From Novosphingobium sp. (GTDB taxonomy: Bacteria > Pseudomonadota > Alphaproteobacteria > Sphingomonadales > Sphingomonadaceae), in the NCBI RefSeq assembly GCF_027489515.1, contig NZ_JAIXZS010000015.1, positions 80,563-144,562 of the forward strand: a stretch of 64,000 nt of DNA, read 5' to 3'. Positions 49,248 through 57,747 of this stretch are shown piece by piece. The position numbers and the translations under genes are program-made. How positions within the stretch are numbered: the stretch's first letter is position 1; each line of letters begins with the position of its first letter. The notes beneath the pieces are model-generated. The model did no database searches, was not told where the DNA came from, and worked only from the letters and a program-made list of their open reading frames with translations.

Positions 49248-50543
49248 GTGACCCTCGCCCAAGACGAACCGCGCTCACCGCTCGATATTCCGGACTACCG
49301 CCGTTTCTGGCTGGCCCGGTTCCTGTCGGTCTTCGCCACGACCGGAATGGTCGTCGTGCTGGGCTACCAGCTCTATGATGTCGCGCGCAGCCAATATGGC
49401 ATGAGCATTGGCATGGCGGCGTTCCAGCTCGGCCTGCTGGGCCTCGCGCAATTCCTGCCGGTGCTGCTGCTCACGCCGGTCGCCGGGCTCGTGGCCGACC
49501 GCTTCGACCGCAGGCTGGTAGCGGGTCTGGCGAATGCCATCGACATGCTCGTTGCACTGGTGCTGATGGCGGCTACCGTGGCGGGGCATCTCAACCTTCC
49601 GCTGCTCTTCGCGCTGGGTGCGCTGCACGGCACGGCGCGCGTGTTCATCGGCCCTGCCATGGCCTCGATCGCGCCCAATATCGTGCCCGTGCCGCTGCTC
49701 CCTCGCGCCGTCGCGATCAATTCGATGGCTTGGCAGACCGGCTCGGTGGGCGGCCCCGCCATTGCCGGGCTGCTCTTCGCGCAAGTCCCTGCCCTGCCCT
49801 ACGCCATTTCTGCGCTGCTGCTGGGCACGGCCACGCTGCTCGTTCTGCGCATCAGGCCGCTGCCGCCGCCCGCGGAGAACAGGCGCGCGCACCCACTGTC
49901 GCAGATTGTTGGCGGGCTGACGTTCGTCTGGCACGACCGCTTTCTGTTCGGATGTGTCACGCTTGATCTGTTTGCGGTGCTGCTGGGCGGCGCGACTGCA
50001 CTGCTCCCCGTCTACGCGCGGGACATCCTGATGATCGACGGCCATCCCGTCGGGCCCAACGGCCTTGGCATCATGCGCGCGGCACCGGGCGCGGGCGCAG
50101 TGATCGTGGCGCTGCTGCTCGCACGCCGGCCCATCGAAAGCGGGGTCGGAGCCAAGATGCTGATCGCGGTGGCCGTCTATGGCGCGGCGACCATCGGCTT
50201 CGGCCTCAGCCGCGATTATCTGTTCTCGCTCCTCATGCTGGCCGCATTGGGAGCCGCAGACATGGTGTCCGTGTTCATCCGCAACACGCTGGTCCAGCTC
50301 CACACTCCGGATGGAGTGCGCGGCCGCGTTTCGGCGATTTCGGGTCTTGCCATCTCCGCTTCCAACGAGCTGGGCGAAATGCAATCCGGCGTCGCCGCCG
50401 CGCTGCTCGGTGCAACCGGCGCGGTTGTATTCGGCGGCGTGGGTGCGATAGTCATTACCGCGCTGTGGGCCTTGTGGTTCCCCGAACTCAGGCTCGTGCG
50501 CACGTTTGCAGACAAGACACTTCACCAGAAGGAAGCGACATGA
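49248..50543 (+). CDS. Major facilitator superfamily transporter, EntS-like
   Basis: About 431 aa and twelve transmembrane helices. Conserved loop [20 protein letters not shown] (the MFS GxLaDRxgRR motif) near 85; N-terminus [20 protein letters not shown] and [20 protein letters not shown] near the C-terminus match the EntS/enterobactin-exporter-like branch. GTG 49248 is the preferred start; TTG 49209 lies upstream without clear support. It lies 75 bp after the ZnuD-like receptor and its stop overlaps cysK (ATGA). Substrate unknown. Confidence 0.82.
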   Translation: MTLAQDEPRSPLDIPDYRRFWLARFLSVFATTGMVVVLGYQLYDVARSQYGMSIGMAAFQLGLLGLAQFLPVLLLTPVAGLVADRFDRRLVAGLANAIDMLVALVLMAATVAGHLNLPLLFALGALHGTARVFIGPAMASIAPNIVPVPLLPRAVAINSMAWQTGSVGGPAIAGLLFAQVPALPYAISALLLGTATLLVLRIRPLPPPAENRRAHPLSQIVGGLTFVWHDRFLFGCVTLDLFAVLLGGATALLPVYARDILMIDGHPVGPNGLGIMRAAPGAGAVIVALLLARRPIESGVGAKMLIAVAVYGAATIGFGLSRDYLFSLLMLAALGAADMVSVFIRNTLVQLHTPDGVRGRVSAISGLAISASNELGEMQSGVAAALLGATGAVVFGGVGAIVITALWALWFPELRLVRTFADKTLHQKEAT

Positions 50544-51457
50544 AAGCGGCCAATATCCTCGCCACCATCGGCAATACCCCGCACATTCGCCTCTCCCGCC
50601 TGTTTCCCGACCACGAGGTATGGGTGAAGAGCGAACGCACCAATCCCGGCGGCTCGATCAAGGACCGCATCGCCCTCGCGATGATCGAGGCGGCGGAAGC
50701 TGACGGCAGCCTCCAGCCTGGCGGCACGATTGTCGAGCCGACTTCGGGCAACACCGGCATCGGCCTTGCCATGGTCGCGGCGGTCAAGGGCTACAAGCTG
50801 GTCCTCGTCATGCCCGAATCGATGTCGCTCGAGCGGCGCCGGCTGATGCTCGCCTATGGCGCCAGTTTCGACCTCACCCCGCGCGAGAAGGGCATGAAGG
50901 GCGCGATCGCCCGTGCGCTCGAGATCGTCGAGGAAACGCCGGGCGCGTGGATGCCCGCGCAGTTCGACAACCCGGCCAACGTTGCCGTCCACGTGCGGAC
51001 CACCGCAGTGGAGATCCTCGAAGACTTCGCCGACGCACCGATCGACGCGCTGATCACGGGTGTCGGCACCGGCGGGCACCTTACGGGCTGCGCCGAGATG
51101 CTGAAGCAGCACTGGCCTGCGCTGAAGGCCTGGGCGGTCGAACCCACGCTTTCGCCAGTCATCTCAGGCGGCCAGCCCGCGCCGCACCCGATTCAGGGCA
51201 TCGGTGCCGGGTTCATCCCGGGCAACCTCCACACCCAGGCGATTGACGGCGCGATCCAGGTCGATCCGGCGGACGCCAAGGAATGGGCCCGCCGCGCCGC
51301 GCGCGAGGAAGGCATGCTCGTCGGCATCAGTTCGGGCGCAACCTTGGCGGCGATTGCACAGAAGCTGCCCGAACTACCCGCCGGCAGCCGCGTGCTCGGC
51401 TTCAACTACGACACTGGCGAGCGCTATCTCTCGGTGCCGGACTTCCTGCCGGAGTAA
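50540..51457 (+). CDS. cysK: Cysteine synthase A (O-acetylserine sulfhydrylase)
   Basis: 305-aa fold-type II PLP enzyme making cysteine from O-acetylserine and sulfide. PLP lysine in [18 protein letters not shown] (about residue 42); substrate loop [20 protein letters not shown]; phosphate loop [18 protein letters not shown]-terminal [19 protein letters not shown] 50540 overlaps the MFS stop and has AAGGAAG upstream. The coupling with an exporter is unusual; cystathionine beta-synthase-type activity is unlikely at this length. Confidence 0.93.
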   Translation: MKAANILATIGNTPHIRLSRLFPDHEVWVKSERTNPGGSIKDRIALAMIEAAEADGSLQPGGTIVEPTSGNTGIGLAMVAAVKGYKLVLVMPESMSLERRRLMLAYGASFDLTPREKGMKGAIARALEIVEETPGAWMPAQFDNPANVAVHVRTTAVEILEDFADAPIDALITGVGTGGHLTGCAEMLKQHWPALKAWAVEPTLSPVISGGQPAPHPIQGIGAGFIPGNLHTQAIDGAIQVDPADAKEWARRAAREEGMLVGISSGATLAAIAQKLPELPAGSRVLGFNYDTGERYLSVPDFLPE

Positions 51458-51462
51458 GCGGC

Positions 51463-52164
51463 ATGGCGCTTGAAAGCATCATGTACCGGGACGGCGATAC
51501 CGAACTGACGGGGTGGCTTGCCCGCCCCGTCGGCGCGGCGCGCGGTGCGGTGCTCGTGCTGCCGACGATCATGAACCCCAACCCGCCGATGGAACGGCGG
51601 GCGGCGATGCTGGCGGAAGATGGCTTCATCGCGATGATCGCCGATTTCTACGGCGAGCCGGTGCGCGATTTCGAGCATTCAATGCAGCTTGCAGCCGCAC
51701 TCCGGGCCTCGGTCGATGGCTATCGTGCGCGCCTGCGGGCAGCACTCGATACGCTGACTGCGCTGCCGGAAGCGCAAGGTCTCAAGGCCGCTGCCATTGG
51801 GTATTGCATGGGCGGACAGGCCGCGCTCGAACTGGCCCGCGATGGGGCGGACATCGTTCTCGCGGCCAGCTTCCATGGCATTCTCGAAACCGGCCGGCCT
51901 GCCGCGCCCGGCGCGGTCAAGGCGCGTATCCTCGTCTGCCACGGCGATGCCGATCCGCTTGTCCCGCGCTCGCAAGTCACCGCGTTCTGGGAGGAAATGG
52001 ACGCCGCCGGGGCAAACTGGCACTTCCATGCCTACAGCAGCGTGAAGCACGGCTTCACCGACCCCGGCAGTGACGCACGGGGGGTGCCGGCCATCGGCTA
52101 TGACGCGAGCGCCGACCGGCAGAGCTGGGCAGCGCTGACGGGGCTTTTCGCCGAAGTCTTCTAG
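51463..52164 (+). CDS. Dienelactone hydrolase family protein
   Basis: 233-aa alpha/beta hydrolase with the DLH catalytic triad: Cys in AAIGYCMGGQAALELAR (about 111), Asp in LVCHGDADPLVPRSQV, and His in SSVKHGFTDPG. It starts 5 bp after cysK and is probably cotranscribed. Substrates may be lactones or esters; carboxymethylenebutenolide is only the family name. Its TAG stop interlocks with the convergent gene's stop in CTAG. Confidence 0.9.
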   Translation: MALESIMYRDGDTELTGWLARPVGAARGAVLVLPTIMNPNPPMERRAAMLAEDGFIAMIADFYGEPVRDFEHSMQLAAALRASVDGYRARLRAALDTLTALPEAQGLKAAAIGYCMGGQAALELARDGADIVLAASFHGILETGRPAAPGAVKARILVCHGDADPLVPRSQVTAFWEEMDAAGANWHFHAYSSVKHGFTDPGSDARGVPAIGYDASADRQSWAALTGLFAEVF

Positions 52165-53618
52165 ACCACGCCCCAATCACGCAAGGCCGCGACGTTGCGT
52201 TGTGCCAGCGTGAGCAGCAGCCGGTCTCCGTGCTCGCTCGGCGGCATCGCCAGTATCGCACCGACGGTGAAATAGAGCGCAAGCGGCAGCGATCCGGCAT
52301 ATTCGGCGCGGGCCTGTTCCAGCGAATAGTCCGGATCAATGGCCGCAATTGCCGCGTGATGGCGCGCAACTAGCAAATGGTCGATTTCGCGCCGGTCTTC
52401 CGCCGCCAACGAACCAGCGAGAAAATAGGCGAGATCGAACATCGGGCTACCCCGGTCGGCGAATTGCCAGTCGATCAGCCATGCGCGCGGGCCTTCCGCG
52501 CCATCCTCGAACAGCACGTTGTCGACCCGTGGCTCACCGTGCACCAGCGTGCGTCCGTGCGGGATCGCGGCGAAATGGCGCGGAAGGTCGGCAACGACTG
52601 TATCGATTGCGTCGAGCAAACCGGGATCAGTCCGCCCGGCAAAGCGCTCTCGGAATGCCGCCGCTGCGCGCGTGTTGTTGGTGTAGGCCGCTTCTGCCCC
52701 CGCCGCGCGGTTGTAGAGCCAGTCAGCACGGTCGAGACGCGGATCATCCCAGAACGCTGCATGAAGGCTCGCCAACTCGGCCGCCACGGCCATGGCCTCG
52801 GCCACCGAGCAACCCGCGATCTGGTCCCCTGCGCGCGTGCGGTCCGAGAGATCTTCGAGCACCAGATTGATCGTGCGCCCATCCAGCCCGACCTGCCGCC
52901 AGTAGCAGCGCGGAGTTTTGAGCGGCGGCTCGGCGCCGAGGAAGCCATAGACCTCGCACTCGCGGCGATAGACATCGTGCGCAGCCGCAATCTCCACCGC
53001 CTGCCCGATGCCTGATGTGAGCTTCGCCACCACCGAGCGCACGGCATCGGCGGCGTTGGCGTTGTAGGTGATCTCGGTCCGCACCGTAGCAGAGAGGTTT
53101 CCGTGGCCGATCGGTTTCGTGTTGAGCAGGCTGATGCGCGGCGCGGCGATTCCGGCCTGCTGCAGCACGGCCTGAATCCACTGCGGGGTGATCTGATCCG
53201 GGCTGGCTATCAGAGCGGGCGCCGGCAGATCGTCAGGCACCGAGGCATCACCCTCGCGCCCCCAGCGCCCGGGCGTGTAGGCTGAATTCCAGCAATCGGT
53301 GAACTTGCCATCCACCGCCTTGAATACCTCGATCCCGCAAAGCTCGATCCGCTCGCCCTTCCGGGTGTGCATGTTCCACACCGAGGTGACGTAAGTGTCG
53401 TCGGCGAGCAGCACCTCGTGCGAGAAGTAAGGCTCCAGTTTCTCGCTCTGCTGGCGCACACGGGCAATCTGGTCGTCCACCGAAAGCGCCGTCACGCTCC
53501 CTGGATCATGCCGCACGATGGGGTCGGCGCAGATTTCGCGGATCAGGTCCGCGCGCCGGTTGTTCCAGACTTCATCCCAATAGAGCTCGATCAACTCACG
53601 CGGGCTGCGGTGGGCCAC
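52161..53618 (-). CDS. SnoaL-like domain fused to aminoglycoside-phosphotransferase-like kinase
   Basis: 485-aa two-domain protein. Residues about 1-130 form a SnoaL/NTF2-like domain (LIELYWDEVWNNRRADLIRE, GIEVFKAVDGKFTDCWNSAY). Residues about 140-485 form a protein-kinase-like phosphotransferase with HGEPRVDNVLF (Brenner loop, HGE for HGD) and LIDWQFADRGSPMFDLAYFL (metal-binding IDW). ACAD10-like kinases phosphorylate small hydroxylated molecules such as hydroxyacyl-CoA or ecdysteroids; the neighbouring acyl-CoA dehydrogenase makes acyl substrate metabolism plausible. A TTAAT...CGGTTAA box lies upstream. Confidence 0.8.
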   Translation of the reverse strand: MAHRSPRELIELYWDEVWNNRRADLIREICADPIVRHDPGSVTALSVDDQIARVRQQSEKLEPYFSHEVLLADDTYVTSVWNMHTRKGERIELCGIEVFKAVDGKFTDCWNSAYTPGRWGREGDASVPDDLPAPALIASPDQITPQWIQAVLQQAGIAAPRISLLNTKPIGHGNLSATVRTEITYNANAADAVRSVVAKLTSGIGQAVEIAAAHDVYRRECEVYGFLGAEPPLKTPRCYWRQVGLDGRTINLVLEDLSDRTRAGDQIAGCSVAEAMAVAAELASLHAAFWDDPRLDRADWLYNRAAGAEAAYTNNTRAAAAFRERFAGRTDPGLLDAIDTVVADLPRHFAAIPHGRTLVHGEPRVDNVLFEDGAEGPRAWLIDWQFADRGSPMFDLAYFLAGSLAAEDRREIDHLLVARHHAAIAAIDPDYSLEQARAEYAGSLPLALYFTVGAILAMPPSEHGDRLLLTLAQRNVAALRDWGVV

Positions 53619-53638
53619 GATTCGCTCTCCCGATCATT

Positions 53639-53654
53639 TTAATTGATCGGTTAA
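53639..53654. promoter_or_regulatory. TTAATTGATCGGTTAA box upstream of the SnoaL-kinase gene
   Basis: TTAA-N2-GATC-N2-TTAA symmetry ending 21 bp before the start at 53618, with an overlapping GATCA (53632-53636)/TGATC (53644-53648) dyad. It shares the TTAAT-N4-CGGTTAA frame with 38818-38833. A TetR-type operator is the likely interpretation. Confidence 0.45.
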
Positions 53655-53689
53655 TCACCCTCAGTTCCGCGTGCGTCAACCGCTTCCGC

Positions 53690-55489
53690 TCAGGCTGCGA
53701 ACTGCTCCGCCGTCAGGCCCATCACCGTCTCGGCACCCGCCTCGACTTCATAGCGCAGCGAACCCGCCTGCGGAGCGAAGCGCAGCGCCCAGTGCCGGGC
53801 GCAGGTGAGCTTGGCTTCGTAAAACGCCGTGTCCGCGCCTTCCTCCCCGAGCGCCGCTGCGGCAACCTTCGCCATGCGGAGCCACATCAGCCCCAGCGAG
53901 ACGACACCGGTCAGCGTCATGTAGGCGTAGGCTCCCGCGCCGACGGCGTTGCGGTCGGTCATGCCATGCTGGAGGAACCACATCGTCGCGGCCTTGAGGT
54001 GGCCGGTCGCCTTGGCGAGGCGCTCGGCTACGAGCTTCACGGTCTCGTGCGCGCTCTCCTCGGCGCATTCTGCATCGATCACCGCAAACAGGCGCTGAAT
54101 CGCACGGCCGCCATTGAGCGCCAGCTTGCGGCCGACGAGGTCCATCGCCTGCACCCCGTTGGCGCCTTCGTAGATCATCGCGATGCGCGCATCGCGCACG
54201 AACTGGTCCATGCCGTTCTCGGCGATGTAGCCGTGCCCGCCCCAGACCTGCTGCATGTCGGTCGCGGTCTTGTAGCCCATGTCGGTCCCGTAGCCCTTGA
54301 TCACGGGGGTCAGCAGGCTGATGAGATCGTCGGCGGCCTGCCGCTCTTCCTCGGTCGCTGCCTTGTGCGACAGATCGACCTGCAGCGCCCCCCACAGGCA
54401 CAGCGCGCGCATGCCGCCGATGAACATCTTGGCGTCCATCAGCATGCGGCGCACGTCAGGATGCACCAGGAGTGGATCGGCCTTCTGCTGCGGCTCCGCC
54501 GGCCCGGTCAGCGCACGGCCCTGGCGGCGTTCGAGCGCATAGGCCAGCGCGTTCTGGTACGAGGCTTCGGCTTGCGCCAGGCCCTGGATGCCGACGCCGA
54601 GCCGCGCCGCGTTCATCATGATGAACATCGCGGCAAGGCCCTTGTTCTCCTCGCCTACGAGCCAGCCCTTGGCACCGTCGTAGTTCATCACGCAAGTCGC
54701 GTTGCCGTGGATGCCCATCTTGTGCTCGATCGAGCCGACTGAAACGGCATTGCGCTCCCCAAGGGTGCCGTCCGCATTCACGAGGAACTTGGGCACGATG
54801 AACAGCGAGATGCCCTTGCTCGATTCCGGCGCGCCCGGGGTCTTCGCCAGCACGAGGTGAATGATGTTCTCGCACAGGTCATGGTCGCCCGCAGAGATGA
54901 AGATCTTGGTGCCGGTGACGCTGTAGGAGCCATCCGCCTGCGGCTCCGCGCGGGTGCGGATAAGGCCGAGATCGGTGCCGCAGTGCGGCTCGGTCAGGTT
55001 CATCGTGCCGAGCCATTCGCCGCTGACCATCTTGGGCAGGTACATCGCTTGCTGCTCCGGCGAACCCTTCGAGGAAATCGCCGAAATCGCGCCGTTGGCA
55101 AGGCCGGGGTACATTGCAAAGGCCTGGTTGGCGCTCGCGAGGTACTCTTCCATCACGAAACCGATGACATGCGGCAGCCCCTGCCCGCCGTAGACTTCGG
55201 GAGCCGCCAGCGTACCCCAGCCTGCCTCGATGTAGCGGGCATAGGCCTCCTTGAAGCCCTTGGGCGTCGTTACGCTGCCATCGGGATGGCGAGTGCAGCC
55301 CTCCTGATCGCCCGAGAGATTGAGCGGAGCAACGACCTCGTTCACGAAGCGCCCGGCTTCTTCGATCACGCTGTCGGTCAGATCGCGCGTCGCAGCCTCG
55401 AAACCCGGCAGGTGGCCGTAGCTTTCAAGCCCCAGCACTTCGTTGACGACAAAGCGGGTGTCGCGAGTCGGCGCCTGGAAAACGGGCAT
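53690..55489 (-). CDS. Acyl-CoA dehydrogenase with C-terminal extension (DmdC/FadE-like)
   Basis: 599-aa flavoenzyme of the long acyl-CoA dehydrogenase type. FAD/substrate region LGTMNLTEPHCGTDLGLIRT; catalytic-base region IAMIYEGANGVQAMDLVGRK with the Glu; C-terminal domain (about 460-599) seen in 3-methylmercaptopropionyl-CoA-dehydrogenase-like proteins. It introduces the 2,3 double bond in acyl-CoAs. ATG 55489 is preferred over TTG 55495 because GAGGAC sits correctly upstream. The MerR regulator gene ends 18 bp upstream, so they form an operon. Confidence 0.9.
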   Translation of the reverse strand: MPVFQAPTRDTRFVVNEVLGLESYGHLPGFEAATRDLTDSVIEEAGRFVNEVVAPLNLSGDQEGCTRHPDGSVTTPKGFKEAYARYIEAGWGTLAAPEVYGGQGLPHVIGFVMEEYLASANQAFAMYPGLANGAISAISSKGSPEQQAMYLPKMVSGEWLGTMNLTEPHCGTDLGLIRTRAEPQADGSYSVTGTKIFISAGDHDLCENIIHLVLAKTPGAPESSKGISLFIVPKFLVNADGTLGERNAVSVGSIEHKMGIHGNATCVMNYDGAKGWLVGEENKGLAAMFIMMNAARLGVGIQGLAQAEASYQNALAYALERRQGRALTGPAEPQQKADPLLVHPDVRRMLMDAKMFIGGMRALCLWGALQVDLSHKAATEEERQAADDLISLLTPVIKGYGTDMGYKTATDMQQVWGGHGYIAENGMDQFVRDARIAMIYEGANGVQAMDLVGRKLALNGGRAIQRLFAVIDAECAEESAHETVKLVAERLAKATGHLKAATMWFLQHGMTDRNAVGAGAYAYMTLTGVVSLGLMWLRMAKVAAAALGEEGADTAFYEAKLTCARHWALRFAPQAGSLRYEVEAGAETVMGLTAEQFAA

Positions 55490-55507
55490 GGGCAAGTCCT
55501 CTCTGTT

Positions 55508-56038
55508 CTATTCCGGATCGACGGTTCGACCTTCCAGCTTCTCGCGCTCGATCAGCAGCGCGACGAAACTGGTCAGTTCGGCAATCGTCGCGTTGATATC
55601 GGCCTGCTGGCGCTTGAGGTTACCGATCCGCTCGCGGCACTTGTCGATCGTGACGCGGCGCTGCTTCGCGCGCCCGTCGCCCAGATCGTAAAGGTCGATC
55701 ATGTCGCGGATCTCGGAAAGACTGAAGCCCACGTTCTTTGCACGCATGATCCAGGCAAGCCGGGCCCGGTCACGCTTGGAATATATGCGGGCAAGGCCGA
55801 CGCGGGTCGGCGCGATCAGGCCCTCGTCCTCGTAGAAACGCAGCGCCCGCGCGGTGACGCCGAACTCGCTCGAAAGGTCCGAGATGGTGAACTGCTCGCG
55901 CGCCAGCGCATCGGGCTGGTGAAGGTGGCCGGTATGATCATCCCGGCCTGCGTGATCGCCGCGGCGGGCCTGATCCGTCCGCCGGGCCGGGACGCCGGGC
56001 TCCCGCTCCGGACTCGTGGTGATGGGACGCGAGGACAT
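55508..56038 (-). CDS. MerR-family regulator, LiuR-like
   Basis: 176-aa regulator with a MerR helix-turn-helix FTISDLSSEFGVTARALRFY, then LARIYSKRDRARLAWIMRAK and a long coiled dimerisation helix. There are no metal-binding Cys typical of CueR/MerR, fitting the acyl-CoA/branched-chain (LiuR) branch. The first ~47 residues (Arg/His/Asp-rich) precede the usual family start and may be non-native; an internal start is possible. It is cotranscribed with the acyl-CoA dehydrogenase it probably controls. Confidence 0.82.
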   Translation of the reverse strand: MSSRPITTSPEREPGVPARRTDQARRGDHAGRDDHTGHLHQPDALAREQFTISDLSSEFGVTARALRFYEDEGLIAPTRVGLARIYSKRDRARLAWIMRAKNVGFSLSEIRDMIDLYDLGDGRAKQRRVTIDKCRERIGNLKRQQADINATIAELTSFVALLIEREKLEGRTVDPE

Positions 56039-56058
56039 ATCCCGCGACCTAACTACCC

Positions 56059-56074
56059 TTTACGTAAGCGTCAA
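56059..56074 (-). promoter_or_regulatory. TTGACGCTTACGTAAA element upstream of the MerR gene
   Basis: Read on the minus strand, TTGACG can serve as a -35 box and overlaps an imperfect TTGACG/CGTAAA dyad 21 bp before the MerR start. It resembles sites of LiuR-type regulators. It also overlaps the hisI stop codon (56071-56073). Confidence 0.35.
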
Positions 56075-56412
56075 CTGTCGATCCGCTCCAGCGCCCCGTC
56101 CGCAGCAAGGCGGCGGTAGAAGCATGAGGGGGCAAGGGTATGGCAGGCAGGCCCGGCCGCCTCGACCCTGAGTTCGAGTGCATCCTGATCGCAATCAACG
56201 CGGATCTCGATGACCTTGAGCACGTGGCCCGATGTCTCGCCCTTCATCCACAGCCGCCCGCGCGAGCGCGAATGAAAATGGGCAAAGCCGGTTTCACGCG
56301 TACGGGCAATCGCCTCGGCATCCATGTGTGCGACCATCAGCAGCCGACCGGTGGCGTGATCAAGCGCGATCGCAGTCACGAGGCCGGCAGAGTCGAAGCG
56401 CGGCATGAACAC
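56071..56412 (-). CDS. hisI: Phosphoribosyl-AMP cyclohydrolase, start probably upstream
   Basis: Histidine-pathway enzyme opening the purine ring of PR-AMP. Motifs: [40 protein letters not shown] (core), [10 protein letters not shown] (metal), and the zinc motif [19 protein letters not shown] 56412 is the first standard start, but the frame is open to 56496, and the codons just upstream read like the family N-terminus ([17 protein letters not shown]). No ATG, GTG or TTG exists there; an ATT at 56455-56457 is preceded by AAAGG at 8-nt spacing. The true product is therefore probably about 128 aa. Confidence 0.88.
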   Translation of the reverse strand: MFMPRFDSAGLVTAIALDHATGRLLMVAHMDAEAIARTRETGFAHFHSRSRGRLWMKGETSGHVLKVIEIRVDCDQDALELRVEAAGPACHTLAPSCFYRRLAADGALERIDS

Positions 56413-56457
56413 GGCGCCCTGCTCGCGGAGCGCTGTTTCGGGAGATTGCGTGGAAAT

Positions 56458-56844
56458 GGCGCAGGCCTTTCGTGGTTGAACCCGATTCAGGTGTCATTTT
56501 GTTGCAGGATAACCACATGCCCCTGCCAAAATCCACGTGTTCTGAACAAGGTGCTTTTACCGCAGCTCGCAATCGCGGATGAACGCGATGCGGCTTGAGG
56601 GAGCCGCGAAGCGCATCGGGCAAATGCTCGAGCGCTGGCGAAATGGCCAGAGTTCAGGGTTGGCATAAACATGGGGCCCGATGGCGGTGCTGCTCTCCAC
56701 ACCGGGATGAGCTGCACGGCCAGCGGAGAGAAAACTAGGGATTTCGGCTGCGGCCGTCTCCCGTCATTTACCAGCAGAAGCTGGGGGCTGCGAGGGGCGG
56801 GCCATGACGAGGAAGCGGCTGGACCGATCTGATATCGTCACGGG
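56458..56844. other. Intergenic region without a convincing gene
   Basis: Between hisI and comF. Small ORFs (for example 56487-56717 minus, 76 aa) have no family pattern, composition or ribosome site. I find no tRNA, SRP RNA or tmRNA core motif. A strong hairpin follows at 56845, so a short plus-strand RNA is possible. Otherwise I see nothing in it. Confidence 0.5.
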
Positions 56845-56872
56845 AACGCCCGGAGGTAAAACTCCGGGCGTT
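56845..56872 (+). terminator. 11-bp hairpin AACGCCCGGAG/CTCCGGGCGTT
   Basis: Loop GTAAAA, with the stem extended by CACG/CGTG across a one-base bulge. On the plus strand it is followed by TCGTGTTT. It lies 24 bp beyond the comF stop, so it may also end the minus-strand comF transcript, although that side lacks a U run. Confidence 0.6.
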
Positions 56873-56895
56873 TCGTGTTTAAACGCTGGCGGTGC

Positions 56896-57669
56896 TCACG
56901 CAGCAAGGGCCGCGGTATCCGGCCCCGCATGATCAAGCGCTTCATCAAGAACCCGCGCAAAGCACGCGATCCGCACCTGGCCCGCACCGGCTTTGCGTAG
57001 CGCGGCGAGGCAGGCGTCGGTCGTCGCACCGCTCGTCATCACATCATCGACGAGGAGCACATTCGCGCCCTTGAGCTGCGCGGCACGGCGTTGATTGGCA
57101 ACGATCGCACCACGCAGCGCCTCAGCCCGCGCGCGCTTGCCGAGCCCGCCGAGAGAAGGCGTGCGCTTGCGGCGTTCGAGCGCATCGACCACCAGCGGCT
57201 GGTTGACGGCCCGCGCGATCCGCTGGGCGAGCAGTGCGGACTGGTTGAACCCGCGCTCCCACAGCCGCCAGCGATGCAACGGGACCGGCACCACCAGCCA
57301 TTCACCCTCTAGCTCCGGCAGGCGGGAGCGCATCAGCCGCGCCAGCAGATCGGCCAGCGCGATCCGCTTGCCCCGCTTGAACGCAAGGACAAGCTCGCGC
57401 GAGGTATCGTTGTAGAGCGTGGCTGCCGCGATCCCGGCATGGCGCGGCGGATCAGCCATGCACGGCGCGCACTGGAGCGCGCCGGCGCGCACAATGCTAT
57501 CCCCCAGCGGCCGCTGGCAGGTGCTGCAGGCAGGCTCGCCCGGCACCGCGAGCTTCATCCAGCAGGCTGCGCAGAGGCCGCCCTGCTGCGCCAGCGCATC
57601 CCCGCAGAGCGGGCAGCGCGGCGGGAACACCAGATCGAGCAACGGGGTGATGAACGAAGCCTTCGCCAT
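56896..57669 (-). CDS. comF: ComF-family phosphoribosyltransferase-like protein
   Basis: 257-aa ComF protein: N-terminal double zinc ribbon (RCPLCGDALAQQGGLCAACW, CSTCQRPLG, CAPCMADPP) and a PRTase-fold C-terminal half with PLHRWRLWERGFNQSALLAQ and the PRPP-like loop VLLVDDVMTSGATTDACLAA. It is required for natural transformation in several bacteria. ATG 57669 is used; the longer frame to 57903 overlaps the divergent methyltransferase. Confidence 0.92.
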   Translation of the reverse strand: MAKASFITPLLDLVFPPRCPLCGDALAQQGGLCAACWMKLAVPGEPACSTCQRPLGDSIVRAGALQCAPCMADPPRHAGIAAATLYNDTSRELVLAFKRGKRIALADLLARLMRSRLPELEGEWLVVPVPLHRWRLWERGFNQSALLAQRIARAVNQPLVVDALERRKRTPSLGGLGKRARAEALRGAIVANQRRAAQLKGANVLLVDDVMTSGATTDACLAALRKAGAGQVRIACFARVLDEALDHAGPDTAALAA

Positions 57670-57747
57670 GCCCCAAGCTTCTGCCTCTGCGGCCGGCTTG
57701 GCAAGAGGGGCTTGGCAAGCGCGGCGCGGCGCGGCAGGGCATCCGCG

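Noticed and set aside
56487..56717. 76-codon minus-strand ORF between hisI and comF
   Set aside because: No ribosome site, no family resemblance and random-like composition.
56458..56880. SRP RNA, tmRNA or RNase P gene in the comF upstream gap
   Set aside because: No GGAAGGAAGCAG-type SRP loop, no tmRNA tag or tRNA-like ends, and no RNase P core were found.
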